Assembly: GCF_025263565.1 (NCBI RefSeq) | Contig: NZ_CP079865.1 | Span: 5,642,001-5,706,000, forward strand | DNA: 64,000 bases | Direction: 5' to 3' | Source: Mycobacterium sp. SMC-8 | Lineage (GTDB): Bacteria; Actinomycetota; Actinomycetes; Mycobacteriales; Mycobacteriaceae | Shown: one piece after another, positions 37,946 through 46,254 of the stretch | Layout: every line of letters begins with the position of its first letter | How positions within the stretch are numbered: the first letter of the stretch is position 1 | Made by a program: the position numbers and the translations under genes | The notes under the pieces: model-generated | What the model was told of the DNA's origin: nothing | The model's database searches: none | Seen by the model: only the letters and a program-made list of their open reading frames with translations

Positions 37946-39370
37946 TCAGAACGGCGGCGGTTCGTAGGTGGCGGCGAGCCACGCCTGATGCTGGCGTTCA
38001 CGTTCGGCGTTGATCTCGATACGCTGTCGGCGTTCACGGGCGATGCGGGCCTGCCGTTCCTGCTCGCGGGTTCTGGTCCGTCGCGGCATCATCGCCGCCT
38101 TGTCCGGCGCCTCCGCGGGCACGTCAACATCGGGCAGGGCCGCCGACGGTGTCGCCAAGGTCGGAAACAACAGTCCGCCAAGCGGTTCGGTGACATAGAC
38201 ATGCCCAGTCGGTGCGGTCAGCACGACCGTGCCGTCACGGCGCTGCTCGTCACGCCAGCCGTACACCCCGGTGAGGAACGTCTTGATCACGTGATGGGTA
38301 CGGCAGTAATGCTTGAGCCCTGAGGCATGCGTGACCCCGAACGGCCACCGCGTCGTATGGTCGACATCGCAGCGCTCCACCGGGGCGTCGCAACCCGGGA
38401 ACCGGCAGGTCAAATCCCGCCACTGCAGGAAATCCTTCAACCCGGCCGAGGGCCGATACCCCTTCTCCGGTGCGGCGGCAGGCAATCGCACCGGCGTGAG
38501 CTTCGCCGTCTTGGCCGCGGCACGAACCTCCTCGGCCGGCAGCACCCCGAACCCCGACAGGTATCCCGCCCTATCGCCGTCTCCGTCCACCGTGGCCTGC
38601 TCGGCAAGGATGTGGATGACCACCTGCACCGCGGACTCCCGCAGCACCCCCGCCGCGCAATCCTGGGCGCCGCACTCACAAATCAGGCTCGACTCCCCAC
38701 GCCCCAACGCCCCCGCCGCGTCGGCCCGCAGATTGTTGTGCGAGCGCGGGTCATTACCGCACACCGTGGCAGCGATCGCCTCCAGACGCTGATCCAGCGC
38801 CGCGGCATCGCGGGCATTGAGCACTCCCCCGGCAAAGGCCATCCCCGGCACATCCGGTGTCACATCAAAGTAGCGGTTGTCCTTGGCCACCGGCGGCACC
38901 CGCACCGCAGCCGGATCGAAATCGGCCACATACAGATCCACCCGGTCCCGAAGCTTGTTCTTGGACAACCGCATCCACCGCGACAACCTCGCAGCGATGG
39001 CTTCATCCAGAGCGCCGATCACGTCGTCCTCAACGTTCTCGGTGCGGGTCAGCACCGTCTGCACCATGCGGAAATCGACATCGCCACGGGCGAACGCTTC
39101 GGCGACCTTGGGCAACCGGGTGTACAACGACACCGCCATCTGCACCTGGTTCCTGGACCGAGACCGGCTGATGTTCTGCGCGGCCGACACCTCAGCCGCC
39201 ACCGCCTCATACACGTCGGTGTGATGAAAGCCGGCATCGGCGTAATCACGCTGGCGACAGTGGAACAACACAGCCACAGCTTCAAGCCGCTGCGCGATCG
39301 CCGCCGACTCGGCACGCGCCGCCGAACCCATCGCCTCGATAAGCTCCCGCGACTCGACACCCTCGAACAT
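37946..39370 (-). CDS. DUF222 / HNH endonuclease domain protein (13E12-repeat type)
   Basis: A 474-residue protein of the family known in mycobacteria as 13E12 repeat proteins. The N-terminal DUF222 helical region covers residues about 1-320. The HNH domain near residue 350 reads CRFPGCDAPVERCDVDHTTRW, with HTTRW holding the HNH metal site, then HYCRTHHVIKT. The ATG at 39370 was chosen for the family start MFEG; upstream GTGs are possible. These genes are multicopy and often lie near mobile or rearranged DNA, which fits the decayed genes just upstream. A role in DNA cutting is inferred from the HNH fold. Confidence 0.88.
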   Translation of the reverse strand: MFEGVESRELIEAMGSAARAESAAIAQRLEAVAVLFHCRQRDYADAGFHHTDVYEAVAAEVSAAQNISRSRSRNQVQMAVSLYTRLPKVAEAFARGDVDFRMVQTVLTRTENVEDDVIGALDEAIAARLSRWMRLSKNKLRDRVDLYVADFDPAAVRVPPVAKDNRYFDVTPDVPGMAFAGGVLNARDAAALDQRLEAIAATVCGNDPRSHNNLRADAAGALGRGESSLICECGAQDCAAGVLRESAVQVVIHILAEQATVDGDGDRAGYLSGFGVLPAEEVRAAAKTAKLTPVRLPAAAPEKGYRPSAGLKDFLQWRDLTCRFPGCDAPVERCDVDHTTRWPFGVTHASGLKHYCRTHHVIKTFLTGVYGWRDEQRRDGTVVLTAPTGHVYVTEPLGGLLFPTLATPSAALPDVDVPAEAPDKAAMMPRRTRTREQERQARIARERRQRIEINAERERQHQAWLAATYEPPPF

Positions 39371-39447
39371 ACCTTCGATTATGGCAGGCAGCACTGACAC
39401 GATGACGCACCAAAATCCGCGACCCCCGCCCCGCGGCGAGCTCAGGA

Positions 39448-39850
39448 TTACTGAATCAGGAACCGCTGCAGCATCTCTCGTTCGGCTACCGGATCGTCCA
39501 CCGGCCAGAACAACAGCGTCAGCACCACACGCACGATCCACTGCGCGGCCTGCGGATCGTCGTCGTCGATACCGGTCAGTTCGGCCGCCAGCGCGGGCGG
39601 GACCGCCGACCGGCCGATCCACGTCAACTCCCCCTTACGCGTCGAGTTCAGCAATGTCTGGCAGCCGATCGGGTCAGTCCGGATCCGTTCCAGCGCAATC
39701 ACAATCGCCGTCACGGTACGCTCAGCGCCGCTGAGACCGGCCACGGCGGAGCGCATCATCGCGATGCCTCGAGGCAGAGCCGTGGAATGGATGGCTGCGG
39801 TGGCCAACCGGATCTGGGCGTGGGCGTATGCCAGCACCCAGGTGCTCCAA
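39448..39850 (-). pseudogene. TetR regulator remnant (C-terminal part only)
   Basis: The frame ends with an intact-looking TetR C-terminal domain: AAIHSTALPRGIAMMRSAVAG, then IALERIRTDPIGCQTLLN, and VVLTLLFWPVDDPVAEREM. The DNA-binding half is absent: upstream, the sequence runs straight into a P450 fragment on the other strand. It is therefore the leftover of a divergent TetR/P450 pair joined by a deletion. Confidence 0.65.
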
Positions 39851-39858
39851 GGGGCGAG

Positions 39859-40227
39859 TGGACGAACCCACACTGGCCGGCGCAGGCACCGCCGCCATGG
39901 AGCTAGCGGCATACATTGCCGACAAGCTGGCCCAGTCAGCCGAGAATCCGCGCGACAATCTGCTCGGCGATCTTGCCACCGCCTGCCCCATCAGACAATT
40001 GGAGATGCTGACAGCTCAGGTCATGCTGGTCACCCTGTTCAGCGCAGGCACCGCCCTGATCGGGTCGGCAACGCGCCGCGCTGGCGCGGCGTGAGGCGAA
40101 GGTGGTCATCGAGCACCTGCTGCGGCACACCGCGCTGATCGAGTCGGGCGGGCCTGCCCGGTGGTTGCCCAGCCTGCTGGTGCGACGACTTGACGAGCTT
40201 CCCCTGACACTGCGCAGTCTTCCTTGA
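39859..40227 (+). pseudogene. Cytochrome P450 remnant
   Basis: Two P450 pieces remain. Codons from 39859 give the segment before and including part of the I-helix (NPRDNLLGDLATAC and TAQVMLVTLFSAG), but GTALIGSA follows directly, so the usual GGEST residues are missing. After a frame change near 40075 a second piece, ARREAKVVIEHLLRHT to LLVRRLDELPLTLR, matches a P450 C-terminus and stops at 40225-40227. The N-terminal half and the heme-cysteine loop are lost, so no active enzyme can be made. Confidence 0.7.
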
Positions 40228-40340
40228 AAGTGCTCGCAGCAACCCTTAAAGCCGAAACACAGCAAAGACACTGACCCTTTCGATGGGCACACGATGGTGC
40301 TACATTGCCCTCACCGGAGACATCCAAACTGGGGGAACTC

Positions 40341-41378
40341 ATGGGTCTTCACCTGCAATCGGGCGCCGCGCTGGCGGTGGCAGCACTCGCCGGAGCCACC
40401 ATCATGGCTACACCTATCGCCCCACCGAGACCGGTAGCCAGCAATTTAGATACTGACGCAGCTGTCAATCTGACCGCGTCGTCACGGCCGCTGTACCCAT
40501 GGCCCTGGGTGTTCGCTCCGGAAGCGACCGCGTCCCACCGCGACGGCTCGCAGGCCGCGGCCCCGACGATCGCGGACGACGACACGCTCTCGACCGCGGA
40601 CCGGATCGACGAGGACTTCATCGACTTCCGCACCGACGTGCGCACCGTGTTCACCCCGTTCGCCAACCAGCTCGGCTACGTCGGTAAGCAGCTCTACGTC
40701 GGGTTCAACTTCGTCGAGAGCATCTCGGCGAGTGCGGTTTTCAACGGCACCGACGTCCTTCGCGGCGAGGGATTCTTCACGAATCTGGGTGACTTCGCCC
40801 GTGATGTCGTCCTCGCCGCCGTCTGGGTTGTCGCCGACGAGCTCTATCTCCATGTCCCGGGACTGCCGCCGATCGTGGTTCTACCTGACCGCCCGCCGTC
40901 TGAGTATGTCCCCGGATGGCGGCGTCCGCTGCCTCCGCAGCCGGGCCGCGATCTCGTCGTCCCGGTTCCTTACGTTCCGCCGACCGACGGTTCCGCAGAG
41001 GCTTCCGCGGACGTGGTCACGGCCGACGATGACGCGACAGCGGGAACCGACGACAGCGCGGCACCAGAGGACGACGCAATCGACGAATCGGCCGATTCAG
41101 CAGCGGTAGAGGGTGATTCCGTGGCCGCGGGATTCACCAACGCCGAGAAGCAGAACGAGGACACGGCCGGTGCCGCCCCGGCTGGGACCGAGGACGCAGG
41201 CCAGACGTCCGCCGGGGAGCCGGCGGACGAATCGGCCGAGGAGACGGCTGAAGGGACGGCGGAGGAGACCACCGAAAACAACGACGCCGACGACTCCGAC
41301 GACGAGCAGACCACCGAGACCACCGCGCGAAACACCGAGACCGACAACCGGGGCTCCGCCGCCACCACGGAGGAGTAG
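40341..41378 (+). CDS. Exported mycobacterial protein with acidic low-complexity tail
   Basis: A 345-residue protein. A hydrophobic N-terminus (residues 7-30, GAALAVAALAGATIMA) probably acts as a signal. A folded-looking region, about residues 80-200, contains DFRTDVRTVFTPFANQLGYVGKQLYVGFNFVES. The last 130 residues are Glu, Asp, Thr, Ala and Ser only, with almost no hydrophobics. The ATG at 40341 has GGGGGA eight bases before it. The central region resembles the secreted PE-like or rhodocoxin-type proteins of mycobacteria only loosely; I do not recognise a family. The disordered tail may reach into the cell wall. Confidence 0.75.
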   Translation: MGLHLQSGAALAVAALAGATIMATPIAPPRPVASNLDTDAAVNLTASSRPLYPWPWVFAPEATASHRDGSQAAAPTIADDDTLSTADRIDEDFIDFRTDVRTVFTPFANQLGYVGKQLYVGFNFVESISASAVFNGTDVLRGEGFFTNLGDFARDVVLAAVWVVADELYLHVPGLPPIVVLPDRPPSEYVPGWRRPLPPQPGRDLVVPVPYVPPTDGSAEASADVVTADDDATAGTDDSAAPEDDAIDESADSAAVEGDSVAAGFTNAEKQNEDTAGAAPAGTEDAGQTSAGEPADESAEETAEGTAEETTENNDADDSDDEQTTETTARNTETDNRGSAATTEE

Positions 41379-41381
41379 TGT

Positions 41382-42455
41382 CTACAGCTTGAACCGTCCG
41401 GCAAAGCCGCGCAGCGGCAGATCGGCCGAGGTGATGATGCCCGGCCGGGCGGCCACCACCGACGAGATCGCGCTCAACGCAGGCATTCCGGTGACGGTCA
41501 TGCCGATCGAGGCGAAGTTCGCGGGGTCTGACAGATCGACGCCGGGCTTCGGGAAGATCATGTGCTTGTTGTAGATGTTCGGGTCGCCCTTGATCGCAGT
41601 GATGTAGCAGCCCTTGATATCCCAGCTCGGATCGGTGTGCGGGGTCATCTGCCATTCCAGGTGCGTCTCGACGCGGGGCACGCCGTCGACCATGCCCTGG
41701 TACTTGATGTAGTTGCCGCCCAACGATCCCTTGGGCAATTGGTACCAGCCGAGATCGACGTCCTTGGTGCAGGCGCCGAGCTCATAACTGAACTTCACCT
41801 CATCGAGGGTCAGATCGAAGCAGTCGGCCATCATGTACACACTGTCGGCGAACACACGGGTGTACTTCTCCAGCTTTCCCGGGATCTCCGGGTCGTCGGC
41901 GGGCTGCCCGTAACCGACCTCGATCCAGGTGTCCTTGGAGTGGTGGCAGGACACATCCACCGACTCGATGGTGGTGACGTTCTCGATCTCGGAGACGTCG
42001 GCGGAGCACACCACCCCCAGGATCTGGTTCAGGCCCGGGTTCATGCCGGTGCCGTAGAACGTGGAACCGCCCTTCTCGCAGGCTTCTTGGAGCAACTGGC
42101 TGACCGGCTTACCGGACGGGTGCGGGTGATTGCGGTCGCGGTGCCAGCCGGTGATCCAGTCGGCGGTGGTGACGATGTTGATGCCGGCCTCGAGCACCTT
42201 GACGTAGAGGTCCTCGTCCGGGAAAACCCCGTGGAAGGTCAGCACGTCGGGCTTGGCCGCGACGATCTCCTCGACCGATCCGGTGGCGATGACGCCGTTG
42301 GGCGCCAGGCCGGCCAGCTCACCGGCGTCCCTGCCCACCTTCTCGGGCGAGTAGCAGTGCACCCCGATCAGTTCGAGATCGGGCCGGTCGGCGATTCGCT
42401 TGATCATCTCGGAGCCGACGTTGCCGGTGGCAACCTGGAAAACCTTGATCGTCAT
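41382..42455 (-). CDS. Dihydrodipicolinate-reductase-like NAD(P) oxidoreductase (second paralogue)
   Basis: A 357-residue Rossmann-fold protein, VFQVATGNVGSEMIKRIADRP at the start, similar in plan to the protein at 30447-31517. Distinct blocks are ADWITGWHRDRNHPHPSG and STFYGTGMNPGLNQILG. It follows the Rieske oxygenase gene by 16 bases on the same strand, so the two likely share a transcript and pathway, probably catabolism of a sterol or related ring compound. Exact reaction unknown. Confidence 0.85.
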   Translation of the reverse strand: MTIKVFQVATGNVGSEMIKRIADRPDLELIGVHCYSPEKVGRDAGELAGLAPNGVIATGSVEEIVAAKPDVLTFHGVFPDEDLYVKVLEAGINIVTTADWITGWHRDRNHPHPSGKPVSQLLQEACEKGGSTFYGTGMNPGLNQILGVVCSADVSEIENVTTIESVDVSCHHSKDTWIEVGYGQPADDPEIPGKLEKYTRVFADSVYMMADCFDLTLDEVKFSYELGACTKDVDLGWYQLPKGSLGGNYIKYQGMVDGVPRVETHLEWQMTPHTDPSWDIKGCYITAIKGDPNIYNKHMIFPKPGVDLSDPANFASIGMTVTGMPALSAISSVVAARPGIITSADLPLRGFAGRFKL

Positions 42456-42471
42456 GGCAGCCTTTCAGATG

Positions 42472-43500
42472 TCAGAGTGCGGCTTTGGCGGCCAGCTCGG
42501 CGGCGCTGCCGCCTCTGCCGTCGGGATAGAACTTCTTGGCCCACTCGCGGATAGCGGTGAACCCTTCCAGTTCGGAACTCGCCAGCGCCGGCGGATCCGA
42601 ATAGCGTTGGTGCGCCCAGATGTGGATGTCCTGGCGGAACTGACGGATCACCTCCGTGCCAAATTCCTCGGCCTTGACCCGGGCGCGCTCGGGGTCGCGC
42701 ACCTCCCCCTTCGGTCTGCCGATGTAGACCATGAACCGCACGTCGGAGGTGGACTCGTCGACGGGCGTGATCGCCGAGATCGTGCGGTTGTCGATCATCC
42801 CCCAGCTCTTGGTCACCGCGATGCCGAGTCCGCCGTTGATGGCCTCGACACCGCTGTTGACGTCCTCGATGCGCTGACCGTCGTCGCCTTCGAAGGTGAT
42901 GGTGAAGTCGACATAGGAGATCGGCTCGTCGAAGTCGTGGCGGGTGAAGATCGGATTGAGGGGTGTGCCGTGCACGTACTTGAAATGCGCGAAGTCGACG
43001 CCGTTTTCGAGCACGTACTGCGGGTGCATCTCCAGGCCCTGTTCGAACAACCGCTGCTGCGGGTAGTAGTCTTCGACACCCGAGCCGTCCTTGAAGTCCG
43101 CGAAGACATCCGGGGCGTCGAAGAACGGCTCGCGGTTCTCGATGTCGTGCCAGATGTACACCGACTCGTTGCGCTCCACCACCGGGTAGGTCTTGATGCG
43201 ACGGCCCCGGTTGGGTCGCTCCTCGTACGGGATACAGACGTTGCGGCCCTGCTGATTCCACTGCCAGCCGTGGAACGGGCACTGCAGCACCTCGCCCTGC
43301 ACGGTACCGCCGAAACCGAGATGCGCCCCGAGGTGTTCACAGTAGGCGTTCATCACGGTGATCTGGCCGGATTCCGAACGCCAGGCGACCATCTCCTGGT
43401 CGAAGTACTTCATCGTGTGGACGTCGCCGATGCCGATCTCGTCGGACCAGGCGACCTGAAACCAGCCGGTCGGCTTCATCGACAGAGGCGGTTTGGCCAT
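42472..43500 (-). CDS. Rieske non-heme iron oxygenase, KshA-like
   Basis: A 342-residue oxygenase component. The Rieske cluster ligands are C54-x-H56 and C74-x2-H77. The mononuclear iron histidines are H172 and H177 in DFAHFKYVHGTP. Overall layout matches the 3-ketosteroid 9-alpha-hydroxylase oxygenase family, but mycobacteria have several KshA paralogues with different substrates. A reductase partner is not in the window. It is divergent from a TetR gene with 69 bases between the starts, and that gap carries inverted repeats. Confidence 0.88.
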   Translation of the reverse strand: MAKPPLSMKPTGWFQVAWSDEIGIGDVHTMKYFDQEMVAWRSESGQITVMNAYCEHLGAHLGFGGTVQGEVLQCPFHGWQWNQQGRNVCIPYEERPNRGRRIKTYPVVERNESVYIWHDIENREPFFDAPDVFADFKDGSGVEDYYPQQRLFEQGLEMHPQYVLENGVDFAHFKYVHGTPLNPIFTRHDFDEPISYVDFTITFEGDDGQRIEDVNSGVEAINGGLGIAVTKSWGMIDNRTISAITPVDESTSDVRFMVYIGRPKGEVRDPERARVKAEEFGTEVIRQFRQDIHIWAHQRYSDPPALASSELEGFTAIREWAKKFYPDGRGGSAAELAAKAAL

Positions 43501-43530
43501 GCGGTGAGGATAGAACAGCGGACGACAAAA

Positions 43531-43562
43531 GCATAGTAGGTTCTACGAAACTTTCGGTATGC
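43531..43562. promoter_or_regulatory. Putative TetR operator between Rieske oxygenase and TetR genes
   Basis: Nested inverted repeats: outer arms GCATA (43531-43535) and TATGC (43558-43562), inner GTAG-GTT-CTAC (43536-43546) and the palindrome CGAAA-C-TTTCG (43546-43556). It lies centrally in the 69-base divergent gap. It does not match the KstR consensus I know. Confidence 0.5.
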
Positions 43563-43569
43563 TCCTTCC

Positions 43570-44226
43570 ATGAGCAAGGCGGCAGCACCGCAGCGGCGCC
43601 CGAACCGACGCGGGCAGGCGACTCGGGCGAACATGCTCGAAGCGGCGCTGAAGTCGCTGGCCTCCGGTGAGCCCGGATCGGTGTCGGCGAACCGCATCGC
43701 CAAGGACATCGGCGCGACCTGGGGCGCGGTGCAGTATCAGTTCGGGGATGCTGACGGCTTCTGGGCGGCCGTGCTGCACCGCACCGCTGAGCGCCGGGCC
43801 GACGTGTTCGCCGCCGTCGACACGGCCGCCCCGCTGCGTGACCGCGTGGCGAGCATCATCGATACGCTGTATGACGGTCTGGCAGCGCCCGATTCGCGCG
43901 CGATCGAGAACCTGCGCGCCGCGCTGCCGCGGGATCCCGCCGAACTGCGGCGGCTGTATCCACAGACCGCCGCCGAACTGCATTCCTGGGGTCGGTCATG
44001 GCTCGAGATCTGCCGGAACGCGTTCTCCGGCCTGGGCGTCGATCCCGAGCGGGTGCGCGAGGTCGCCACCCTGATCCCGGGGGCGATGCGCGGGCTGGTG
44101 TCCGAGCGTCAACTCGGCTCGTTCGCCGATCTCGACGTCGCCCGTCGCGGATTGACCAATGCGCTGGTCGCCTATCTCCAGTCGACCGACCGACCTCACC
44201 CCCACACCGACATCAGCGTCACGTAG
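43570..44226 (+). CDS. TetR family regulator, divergent from Rieske oxygenase
   Basis: A 218-residue regulator. The helix-turn-helix is at residues about 17-60 (RANMLEAALKSLASGEPGSVS, then ANRIAKDIGATWGAVQYQFG), an unusual version with a W where most have a Y. The C-terminal domain is helical. Probably controls the divergent oxygenase-oxidoreductase pair through the repeats in the gap. The stop overlaps the convergent azlD gene by 31 bases. Confidence 0.88.
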   Translation: MSKAAAPQRRPNRRGQATRANMLEAALKSLASGEPGSVSANRIAKDIGATWGAVQYQFGDADGFWAAVLHRTAERRADVFAAVDTAAPLRDRVASIIDTLYDGLAAPDSRAIENLRAALPRDPAELRRLYPQTAAELHSWGRSWLEICRNAFSGLGVDPERVREVATLIPGAMRGLVSERQLGSFADLDVARRGLTNALVAYLQSTDRPHPHTDISVT

Positions 44227-44522
44227 CACGCAGTCCCGACCAGGATGCTGAGCAGGGCGTGGCCTCGCCGCAGATGCAGGCCGGCGGTGACAACGACGGC
44301 GACGGTAAGCCAGACGAGCTGGGTGAGTGTGTCACCGGCGACCGTGCGCACGGTGTAGATCGCCAGGATCAGCATCACCCCGACCGGCATGTGCACGCTG
44401 AGGTACTTGACCACCCGGCTGTGCCGCATCGGGGCCAGCACCGCGAACGGCAGTGCACGCAGGGCCCAGGTCACCGCCGCGCTGACCGCCACCAGCACCG
44501 CGATGTAGCGGTTGTCAGGCAC
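44196..44522 (-). CDS. azlD: AzlD family branched-chain amino acid transport protein
   Basis: A 108-residue membrane protein with about four helices. AVTWALRALPFAVLAP and VKYLSVHMPVGVMLILAIYTV are family blocks. AzlD is the small partner of AzlC in an exporter of branched-chain amino acids. It overlaps azlC by eight bases on the same strand. Confidence 0.88.
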   Translation of the reverse strand: MPDNRYIAVLVAVSAAVTWALRALPFAVLAPMRHSRVVKYLSVHMPVGVMLILAIYTVRTVAGDTLTQLVWLTVAVVVTAGLHLRRGHALLSILVGTACYVTLMSVWG

Positions 44523-45216
44523 GGTCGGCCTTGCGCTGCAATATCATCCGGACCAGCAGCACACCTGCGAACGCGGCGAATGCCGCTATCAGCATCTGTC
44601 CGGGCACCGTCAACCACGCGACGATCGCACACGCCGCCGCCACGGCCGCGGTGACGGGATCGGGCCGCTGGCGGTACGCATCGATGCCCAGCACGATGAA
44701 CAGCGCGGTCAGCGCGAAGTCCAGCCCGACCAGTCTTTCGATCGGCAAGGCTTCGCCGAGCAGACCGCCCAGGGTCGCCCCGGAAACCCACAGCAGGTGA
44801 AAACACAACTGCATGAACAGGATGAGCCGCGTGGACCATGTCCGCGCCTCCGGGCTGACCCCGACGGCGTACGCCTCGTCGGACAGCGTGTAGGTGCTGT
44901 ACATTTTGCCGAGCACACCGCGGACCCGGTGCAGGGGGAACGACAGCGCGTAGAACACGTGCCGGGAGTTCACCACGAACGTCGTCAGCGCCACCGTGGC
45001 GATGGGCGCGGCAGTCGCGGCCAGCTGCACCATCAGGAACTCCAGCGACCCCGCATAGATCACCGCCGCGAACACCGGGGCCCACCACCACGCCAGACCG
45101 GCATGCACCACCAGGAATCCCAGCGCCATGCCCAGCGGGATGAACGCGAGCCCGACTGGCGCCGACAGCGCCACCACGTTGCGCAATGAATCGCGCGATC
45201 CCGGACTGGGCGGCAC
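44515..45216 (-). CDS. azlC: AzlC family branched-chain amino acid exporter subunit
   Basis: A 233-residue membrane protein with several helices. APVGLAFIPLGMALGF, AVIYAGSLEFLMVQL and NSRHVFYALSFP are typical AzlC blocks. I used the GTG at 45216, since AGGAGG (45226-45231 on the plus coordinate) is nine bases upstream; the GTG at 45225 would be too close to it. It lies divergent from the alpha/beta hydrolase with a 45-base gap. Confidence 0.9.
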   Translation of the reverse strand: MPPSPGSRDSLRNVVALSAPVGLAFIPLGMALGFLVVHAGLAWWWAPVFAAVIYAGSLEFLMVQLAATAAPIATVALTTFVVNSRHVFYALSFPLHRVRGVLGKMYSTYTLSDEAYAVGVSPEARTWSTRLILFMQLCFHLLWVSGATLGGLLGEALPIERLVGLDFALTALFIVLGIDAYRQRPDPVTAAVAAACAIVAWLTVPGQMLIAAFAAFAGVLLVRMILQRKADRA

Positions 45217-45261
45217 CGAAAACACCTCCTGGACGACGACCCGGCGTCTAGCTTTTCACGG

Positions 45262-46254
45262 GTGGACATCTTCACCGAATGGCGGCGCCATGCAACGCGC
45301 TTCACCTGGGTCTCCACCACACCGGCCAACGCGGGCGCCGAGGTCGAGGTGTTCAGCCGCCGGTGCGGCACCCCGGGAGCGCCCGCGCTGGTCTGTGTGC
45401 ACGGCTTCCCCACCTCGGGTATCGACTATCACGCGTTGACCGTCGAGCTCGCCGACGAGTTCGACATCCACATACTGGACTTCCCCGGATACGGCCTGTC
45501 CGGCAAGCCGCCATCTCCGTATGTGTATTCGCTGTACGACGACGCGCGGTTGCTGGTTCACGCGATCACCGAGCGGTGGGGCCTCGGCGACTACCGGATG
45601 ATCACCCATGATCGGGGCAGCAGCGTCGGCATGATCGCGCTGGGCATGCTCGCCGACGCCGGCGCAGCGCCGGCCGACGTGTTCATGACCAACGCCAACG
45701 TCTATCTGCCGCTGGCCAACCTGACGGCGTTCCAGGTGGCCCTGCTCGACGACGCCACCGGACGTGCCACAGCTGCGGCGACGACGCCCGAAATGCTCGC
45801 CGCCGGCCTGGGAGCGACCACTTTCATGCCCCGACGCTCTCTCCAGGACGACGAGATCGCCGCGCTGGCAAGCTGTTTCGCCGTCAACGACGGAATCGGC
45901 GTGCTGCCCGACACCGTGAGGTACCTTCACGAGCGGGCCGCCGACGAGACCGGCTGGCTGGAGCGGCTCTCCACCCTGGACGTCGACACGTCGCTGATCT
46001 GGGGCCTGCACGACGGCGTCGCCCCGTTGCGGGTGGCCAACCACGTCTGGCAGCACTATCTGAAGCCGAAGCCCGGCACCAACCGCTACTGGGTGATCCC
46101 GGGCGCCGATCACTACGTGCTGTGTGACGCGCCGGGCCAGTTGGCCGATATCATCCGGCTGACCGCGTGCGGCGGCCCGATCGGCCTGCAGACCCTCGGC
46201 GACCGTCCCGACGGCGCGGTGCTGGTCGACAGGTCAGACGGCGACAGCCGATGA
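45262..46254 (+). CDS. Alpha/beta-fold hydrolase
   Basis: A 330-residue hydrolase. HGFPTSGIDYHAL is the oxyanion region, DFPGYGLSGKPP is a family block, and the nucleophile elbow reads ITHDRGSSVG, in which an Asp as in epoxide hydrolases and haloalkane dehalogenases or a following Ser could act. The late histidine lies in PGADHYVL. GTG start at 45262. The stop overlaps the convergent metallopeptidase by 21 bases. Substrate unknown. Confidence 0.87.
   Translation: MDIFTEWRRHATRFTWVSTTPANAGAEVEVFSRRCGTPGAPALVCVHGFPTSGIDYHALTVELADEFDIHILDFPGYGLSGKPPSPYVYSLYDDARLLVHAITERWGLGDYRMITHDRGSSVGMIALGMLADAGAAPADVFMTNANVYLPLANLTAFQVALLDDATGRATAAATTPEMLAAGLGATTFMPRRSLQDDEIAALASCFAVNDGIGVLPDTVRYLHERAADETGWLERLSTLDVDTSLIWGLHDGVAPLRVANHVWQHYLKPKPGTNRYWVIPGADHYVLCDAPGQLADIIRLTACGGPIGLQTLGDRPDGAVLVDRSDGDSR

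Noticed and set aside
41113..41574. Arg/Pro/Thr-rich frame over the acidic tail gene
   Set aside because: It is the shifted reading of the Glu/Asp/Thr-rich tail and runs into the next gene; no sign of a real protein.
43546..43556. KstR or KstR2 sterol-regulon site near the Rieske oxygenase
   Set aside because: CGAAAcTTTCG does not match the KstR or KstR2 consensus as I know them, so no sterol regulon membership is claimed.
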